48,281 nt of DNA from SAR86 cluster bacterium. GTDB taxonomy: Bacteria; Pseudomonadota; Gammaproteobacteria; Magnimaribacterales; Magnimaribacteraceae. The notes below the pieces were generated by a model. The model did not search any database and was not told the origin of the DNA. It saw nothing but the letters and a program-made list of their open reading frames with translations. The position numbers and the translations under genes are program-made. Of the stretch, positions 46,992 through 48,281 are shown piece after piece. The stretch is taken from NCBI GenBank assembly GCA_016777005.1, contig JADHSF010000001.1, positions 169,029 to 217,309 of the forward strand. The letters are read 5' to 3'. Position 1 is the first letter of the stretch. Each line of letters begins with the position of its first letter.

Positions 46992-48059
46992 TTAAGACAA
47001 ATCAGAAGAAGATGAGAATTTTTCTACTAACTGGCAAGTCCTACTGACGAGATACTCAAGATCTTGTTCTCCAACACCAGCAATAGTTGTTAAGACTCTC
47101 CCATTCCAAGGATCCGTCCAGCTCTCAGGTATGAAACCTTTATCTAAGCCAATTAAGCCTCCGACTGTAGCTCCAGTGCAATCTGTATCCCAACCACAAC
47201 AAATAGTTTCTCCTATGGCTTCATCAAAAGAATCTTGAAAGGAAAGAAATGCCCAGACTACAACTGCTAAATTATTTAAACTGTGAACAGGAGACATATC
47301 CCCATAATGATCATGCAATTCACTAGCGGGTTTATGTTTATTTTTAATACCAATCTGAACAGCCTCGTAAGCTTCAGAGTCTTTATCTATTAACTCTAGA
47401 GCGGACATTACAGCCTCTTCTCGACTAGAAGAGCAAGGAATAAGAGCACACAAAGCTGCTATGTAAGCTGAAGCCTCAACTGCACAAGCTCTATGAGATA
47501 AGATAGCATCTCTTCTTGCGAGATCTGCAGCAAGCTTTGGCTTCCCAGGTAAAACCCAACCATACATATCTATTCGTATTTGAGCGCCTATCCAATCGTT
47601 ATACTCTCCATCATTTATTTCATCCCAATCAAAACTGCGTGGTCCGCCAAACTGATAAGCCATATTAGATTTTTCGATGAGCTTAAGATAAGAATCTCGT
47701 TCAGCTGTGAAGGTTGCACCAACTGGCAATAAGCTTATCCATGATCTGGCGACATCATCTGTAGTCAGATCTAATCCATATTGTTCCATCATCATTAGTG
47801 CTAAAACTAAATAGGTTATATCATCATCTGCCTCAGCTTTATCCATCATTCCTAAGCAGCACTTTTTATTAGCACCCCTTAACATTTCATGGTCCATATA
47901 TTTGACATAATCTCTCAATGGCAAAGAGCCTGAATCTTTTAAAAAACTATGCAGGCCTTCTGGACCTTCACGCATTGAAATCATCTCTACAGGTTTACCC
48001 AGCAGACAACCAGATATTCTTCCCTGCCAAGCCGCTCTAATTCTCTCTTCATTCGTCAT
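46992..48059 (-). CDS. ADP-ribosylglycohydrolase family protein
   Basis: The 355-residue, mostly helical protein has the two Mg-binding blocks of the family: EADDDITYLVLAL (D78, D79, D80) and CCGWDTDCTGATVGG (D291, D293). An N-terminal RIRAAWQGRISGCLLGKPVE is also typical. Known members remove ADP-ribose from proteins or hydrolyse related N-glycosides; which substrate applies cannot be read. It lies 12 nt after def and 5 nt before the ribokinase-like gene, and a nucleoside hydrolase is near, so a role in ribose release is plausible. Confidence 0.88.
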   Translation of the reverse strand: MTNEERIRAAWQGRISGCLLGKPVEMISMREGPEGLHSFLKDSGSLPLRDYVKYMDHEMLRGANKKCCLGMMDKAEADDDITYLVLALMMMEQYGLDLTTDDVARSWISLLPVGATFTAERDSYLKLIEKSNMAYQFGGPRSFDWDEINDGEYNDWIGAQIRIDMYGWVLPGKPKLAADLARRDAILSHRACAVEASAYIAALCALIPCSSSREEAVMSALELIDKDSEAYEAVQIGIKNKHKPASELHDHYGDMSPVHSLNNLAVVVWAFLSFQDSFDEAIGETICCGWDTDCTGATVGGLIGLDKGFIPESWTDPWNGRVLTTIAGVGEQDLEYLVSRTCQLVEKFSSSSDLS

Positions 48060-48071
48060 AATTTTTCCTCG

Positions 48072-48281
48072 TCAATCTAAAACTTCTTCTTCTAATTCCT
48101 CAACAATCATCTCGTCTTCAAACATTAAAGTAGTAATATCTTTCATCCTATCCACATAGAGTTTACCTATTAAATGGTCTAGTTCATGCTGAAATACAGT
48201 AGCTAAAAAATCTTCAACCTCTATATATACAGACTCCGCATTTTCATCTAAATAGTCAACTCTTATACTTCTTGGTCTTTC
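48072..48281 (-). CDS. def: Peptide deformylase (C-terminal part)
   Basis: Only the last 69 residues are inside the window, beginning ERPRSIRVDYLDENAE. The metal-binding HExxH motif is seen as FQHELDHLIGKLYVDRM (about window residues 30-46), as in deformylases, which remove the formyl group from nascent N-terminal methionine. The upstream EGCLS cysteine motif lies beyond the edge. An acidic tail (EEELEEEVLD type) ends the protein. It is the first visible gene of the minus-strand operon and may be an extra copy, since it is not beside fmt here. Confidence 0.9.
   Translation of the reverse strand, partial: ERPRSIRVDYLDENAESVYIEVEDFLATVFQHELDHLIGKLYVDRMKDITTLMFEDEMIVEELEEEVLD

Overview
This AT-rich window (GC by eye well below 45%) looks like a chromosomal piece of a streamlined gammaproteobacterium, probably marine and SAR86-like. 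The taxon is inferred from gene order and protein character; no database search was run. Supporting signs are gammaproteobacterial-type ribosomal proteins and RNA polymerase subunits, the tRNA-tuf-secE-nusG order, the lpxC-secA and yacG-coaE groups, very short intergenic gaps, many 1-4 nt gene overlaps, and reduced forms of several proteins (BirA without its DNA-binding domain, short RNase R, SecA without its zinc tail).

Region 1 (1-22.5 kb, all minus strand) is the core gene-expression block. Read in the direction of transcription it runs: tRNA-Tyr, tRNA-Thr(GGU), tuf, tRNA-Trp, secE, nusG, rplK, rplA, an L10-type leader, rplJ, rplL, rpoB, rpoC, a promoter, rpsL, rpsG, fusA, a terminator-like hairpin and a new promoter with a structured leader, then the S10/spc series rpsJ-rplC-rplD-rplW-rplB-rpsS-rplV-rpsC-rplP-rpmC-rpsQ-rplN-rplX-rplE and the first codons of rpsN at the edge. 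The rif, str, S10 and spc clusters are fused into one run. The tufA copy that E. coli has between fusA and rpsJ is absent.

Region 2 (22.5-28.8 kb): birA and tRNA-Thr(UGU) on the plus strand face a minus-strand accessory operon. That operon holds a small membrane protein, an acyl-CoA ligase, a glutathione S-transferase, a linalool dehydratase/isomerase-like protein, a second small membrane protein, a MarR regulator and a DUF952 protein.

Region 3 (28.8-38.0 kb): rnr-rlmB-lpxC-secA-argJ on the plus strand (RNA decay, rRNA methylation, lipid A synthesis, secretion, arginine synthesis) converge on yacG-coaE and an alpha/beta hydrolase on the minus strand.

Region 4 (38.0-48.3 kb) is accessory metabolism. 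It has a divergent Nramp-fold transporter coupled to a class III aminotransferase, tRNA-Ala(UGC), a crotonase diverging from an SDR plus nucleoside hydrolase pair, and a minus-strand operon of def (partial), an ADP-ribosylglycohydrolase-family protein, a ribokinase-family kinase, a phytanoyl-CoA dioxygenase-like oxygenase and a second acyl-CoA ligase. Nucleoside hydrolase, sugar kinase and ADP-ribosylglycohydrolase suggest ribose or ADP-ribose salvage. The two ligases, oxygenase, crotonase and SDR suggest catabolism of carboxylic acids or terpenoid-like compounds.

The observations I would follow first are the linalool dehydratase/isomerase-like protein with a His-to-Trp change at a catalytic position, the in-frame amber codon between a strong ribosome binding site and the Nramp-like gene, and the stacked RNA structures in the L10 and S10 leaders. 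No CRISPR array, insertion sequence, prophage or rRNA gene was seen.
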